Positions 7,851-8,696 of a stretch of 8,696 bases of DNA are shown here, piece after piece. A program made the translations under genes and the position numbers. The number at the start of each line of letters is the position of its first letter. Position 1 is the first letter of the stretch. This DNA is from Bacteroidales bacterium (lineage in GTDB: Bacteria > Bacteroidota > Bacteroidia > Bacteroidales > UBA932). The notes below the pieces were generated by a model. It saw nothing but the letters and a program-made list of their open reading frames with translations. It was not told where the DNA came from and ran no database searches. Location: assembly GCA_004552115.1 (NCBI GenBank), contig SFPH01000069.1, positions 1 to 8,696 of the forward strand, read 5' to 3'.

Positions 7851-7882
7851 AAAAAAACGGCCACCCCCTGACGGGGAGGCCG
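7851..7882 (-). terminator. Intrinsic terminator in the carA leader (attenuator)
   Basis: On the minus strand CGGCC-T-CCCC, a 5-nt loop, then GGGG-T-GGCCG form a stem of 5 + 4 G-C pairs broken by one U-U mismatch (7858-7882), followed at once by T7 (7851-7857). It lies downstream of the carA promoter and ends 15 nt before the carA ATG, so it cannot serve the MBOAT gene alone: every transcript from the carA promoter must pass it. The leader ORF stop (7887-7889) is 4 nt before the stem, so a ribosome reaching the stop would cover the 5' arm and block hairpin formation. Confidence 0.85.
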
Positions 7883-7886
7883 GTAA

Positions 7887-7958
7887 TCAACTAAATTTCA
7901 AAAACAGCGACGCCACCGGATTGCCGGAAATCTCGAGATATGTTCCTGTCTTCATCAT
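7887..7958 (-). CDS. Putative carAB leader peptide (23 residues)
   Basis: A small ORF begins with two consecutive ATG codons about 25 nt after the predicted transcription start and reads MMKTGTYLEISG at the N-terminus and SLFLKFS at the C-terminus, ending in TGA. It has no Arg codon and no run of any single amino acid, so arginine-codon stalling is unlikely. Its last codons lie in a U-rich stretch (CTGTTTTTGAAATTTAGTTGATTA on the sense strand, 24 nt including the stop, here given by position 7883-7906). Stop-to-stem spacing of 4 nt supports a regulatory role through ribosome position. I do not recognise the peptide. No Shine-Dalgarno is visible, which is usual for this phylum; translation is not proven. 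Confidence 0.55.
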   Translation of the reverse strand: MMKTGTYLEISGNPVASLFLKFS

Positions 7959-7987
7959 AGCGGTCGTGCTGTTTTGATTTCAGAATG

Positions 7988-8019
7988 CAAATATAGACAT
8001 TTCCCCGGTATTCTGCAAA
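7988..8019 (-). promoter_or_regulatory. Bacteroidota-type promoter for the carA-carB-FKBP operon
   Basis: The minus strand carries TTTG (8016-8019), a 20-nt spacer, then TATATTTG (7988-7995), matching both elements of the Bacteroidota consensus (TTTG at -33, TAnnTTTG at -7). The predicted start is near 7983, giving a leader of about 150 nt that contains the leader ORF and the terminator. The promoter begins about 30 nt after the MBOAT stop codon. Confidence 0.8.
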
Positions 8020-8025
8020 GCCGGG
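8004..8025. repeat. Short inverted repeat flanking the carA -33 box
   Basis: CCCGG (8004-8008) and CCGGG (8021-8025) are inverted arms with 12 nt between them, and the -33 TTTG lies inside the gap. It could be an operator or a weak hairpin at the end of the MBOAT transcript; it lacks a T tract. The arms are short enough to occur by chance. Confidence 0.3.
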
Positions 8026-8049
8026 AGCAATAAATTCGCTTGCCGGAAA

Positions 8050-8696
8050 TCAGAAATTGGCATAAATCGGAAGTCCCCCGGCGGCAGTTTCCGGCAGTAG
8101 GAAGGAAGCCTGCAGAGCTGCCCAGATGGCAAAGGCGATGACAATGGCGCATCCAAGCACTCCGGATTTTCCCAATATCCTGTCTGACAATGAATTCCAG
8201 GACGAAGGAAGGAAATGGAGCACATATCCGGCCAGCATCAGGATGACAGCCGGGGCTGCAGAATGCAGCAGTTCAATACCTGCTCCCGCATTGAAATCAT
8301 TGAAAATCGAGGCAATCATTCCGAAGGCCTTTCCGGCAGATGGAGCGGTGAAAAAGATCCAGCCGACAACAACTATGTGGAAGGTCAGCACGCCGGAGAG
8401 CAGCCTTGTGGCCGGGCCCATTCCATCACCTGTCTTGTGCGATCCCGGAACAAGGGCGAGCCAGGCCTTGTGCAATGCCAGTGAAAACCCGTGCAGCAGG
8501 CCCCAGATGGCGAACGTCAAGCCAGCCCCATGCCAGAGACCGCCGAGGAACATCGTGACAATCAGATTGACATAGGTGCGTGCACTCCCCTTCCGGTTGC
8601 CACCGAGCGGGATGTAGAGATAGTCCTTCAGCCAGGATGAAAGTGAAATATGCCATCTTCTCCAGAATTCGGTGATGGTGGCGGACTTGTACGGAG
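8050..8696 (-). CDS. MBOAT-family O-acyltransferase, AlgI-like, C-terminal part (5' end outside window)
   Basis: This membrane-bound O-acyltransferase resembles AlgI and DltB, which move acyl groups (usually acetyl) across the membrane onto exported polysaccharides or teichoic acids. The frame is open from the window edge and gives 214 residues. Diagnostic motifs are ITEFWRRWHISLSSWLKDYL (7-26), YIPLGGNRKG (27-36), RTYVNL (39-44), and GGLWHGAGLTFAIWG (51-65). His55 in LWHG is the family's essential histidine by analogy with AlgI. Several hydrophobic helices follow, ending in LPIYANF. The usual partner, an SGNH/AlgJ-like periplasmic protein, is not in the window. The carA promoter follows the stop closely and there is no strong terminator between. 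The acceptor polymer cannot be told from the sequence. Confidence 0.93.
   Translation of the reverse strand, partial: PYKSATITEFWRRWHISLSSWLKDYLYIPLGGNRKGSARTYVNLIVTMFLGGLWHGAGLTFAIWGLLHGFSLALHKAWLALVPGSHKTGDGMGPATRLLSGVLTFHIVVVGWIFFTAPSAGKAFGMIASIFNDFNAGAGIELLHSAAPAVILMLAGYVLHFLPSSWNSLSDRILGKSGVLGCAIVIAFAIWAALQASFLLPETAAGGLPIYANF

Noticed and set aside
7858..7882. The GC-rich hairpin as the terminator of the MBOAT gene only.
   Set aside because: It lies about 170 nt past the MBOAT stop and beyond a strong promoter for carA, so it must act on carA transcripts as well.
7930..7939. The ATCTCGAGAT palindrome as a regulator binding site.
   Set aside because: It lies inside the leader ORF, is short, and has no second copy near either promoter; noted only as part of the leader.
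1..8696. Mobile elements, CRISPR arrays, tRNA or rRNA genes, or a phage-defence system.
   Set aside because: No direct-repeat array, transposase or integrase motif, tRNA-like fold or defence-family domain was seen; nearly all the sequence is accounted for by metabolic and membrane genes.

Overview
The window looks like chromosomal DNA of a Bacteroidota bacterium, most likely order Bacteroidales. Two promoters carry the Bacteroidota -7 box (TATATTTG, matching TAnnTTTG), and one also has a TTTG -33 box 20 nt upstream. Start codons lack clear Shine-Dalgarno sequences. The exported glycosidase has a typical signal peptide ending SVSA|Q, and the gene families (GH125, FklB-like FKBP, eukaryote-like CarB) fit this phylum. 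Genus cannot be set from the sequence alone.

Layout: (1) 2-844, plus strand, the C-terminal part of a ComEC/Rec2-type membrane protein cut by the window edge. It converges on (2) a minus-strand pair, a GH125 alpha-mannosidase (1425-2834) followed 6 nt later by a PnuC-family vitamin transporter (855-1418), with its own promoter at about 2889. (3) A minus-strand operon carA (6753-7835), carB (3501-6740) and an FKBP-type prolyl isomerase (2915-3477). The FKBP reading frame is broken by an apparent internal deletion of about 43 nt that removes part of the catalytic domain. (4) At the right edge, 8050-8696, minus strand, the C-terminal part of an AlgI-like MBOAT O-acyltransferase.

CarA (glutaminase) and CarB (synthetase) together make carbamoyl phosphate for pyrimidine and arginine synthesis. 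CarB is of the eukaryote-like (CAD/CPS1) sequence type rather than the E. coli type.

The most interesting element is the 214-nt gap between the MBOAT gene and carA. In order on the minus strand it holds a strong Bacteroidota promoter, a 23-codon leader ORF with no arginine codon, a U-rich stretch, and a near-perfect intrinsic terminator whose T7 tract ends 15 nt before the carA start. The leader stop codon lies 4 nt before the terminator stem. This is the architecture of a translation-coupled transcription attenuator, in the style of enterobacterial pyrBI. I propose it senses pyrimidine nucleotide supply; that mechanism is inference.
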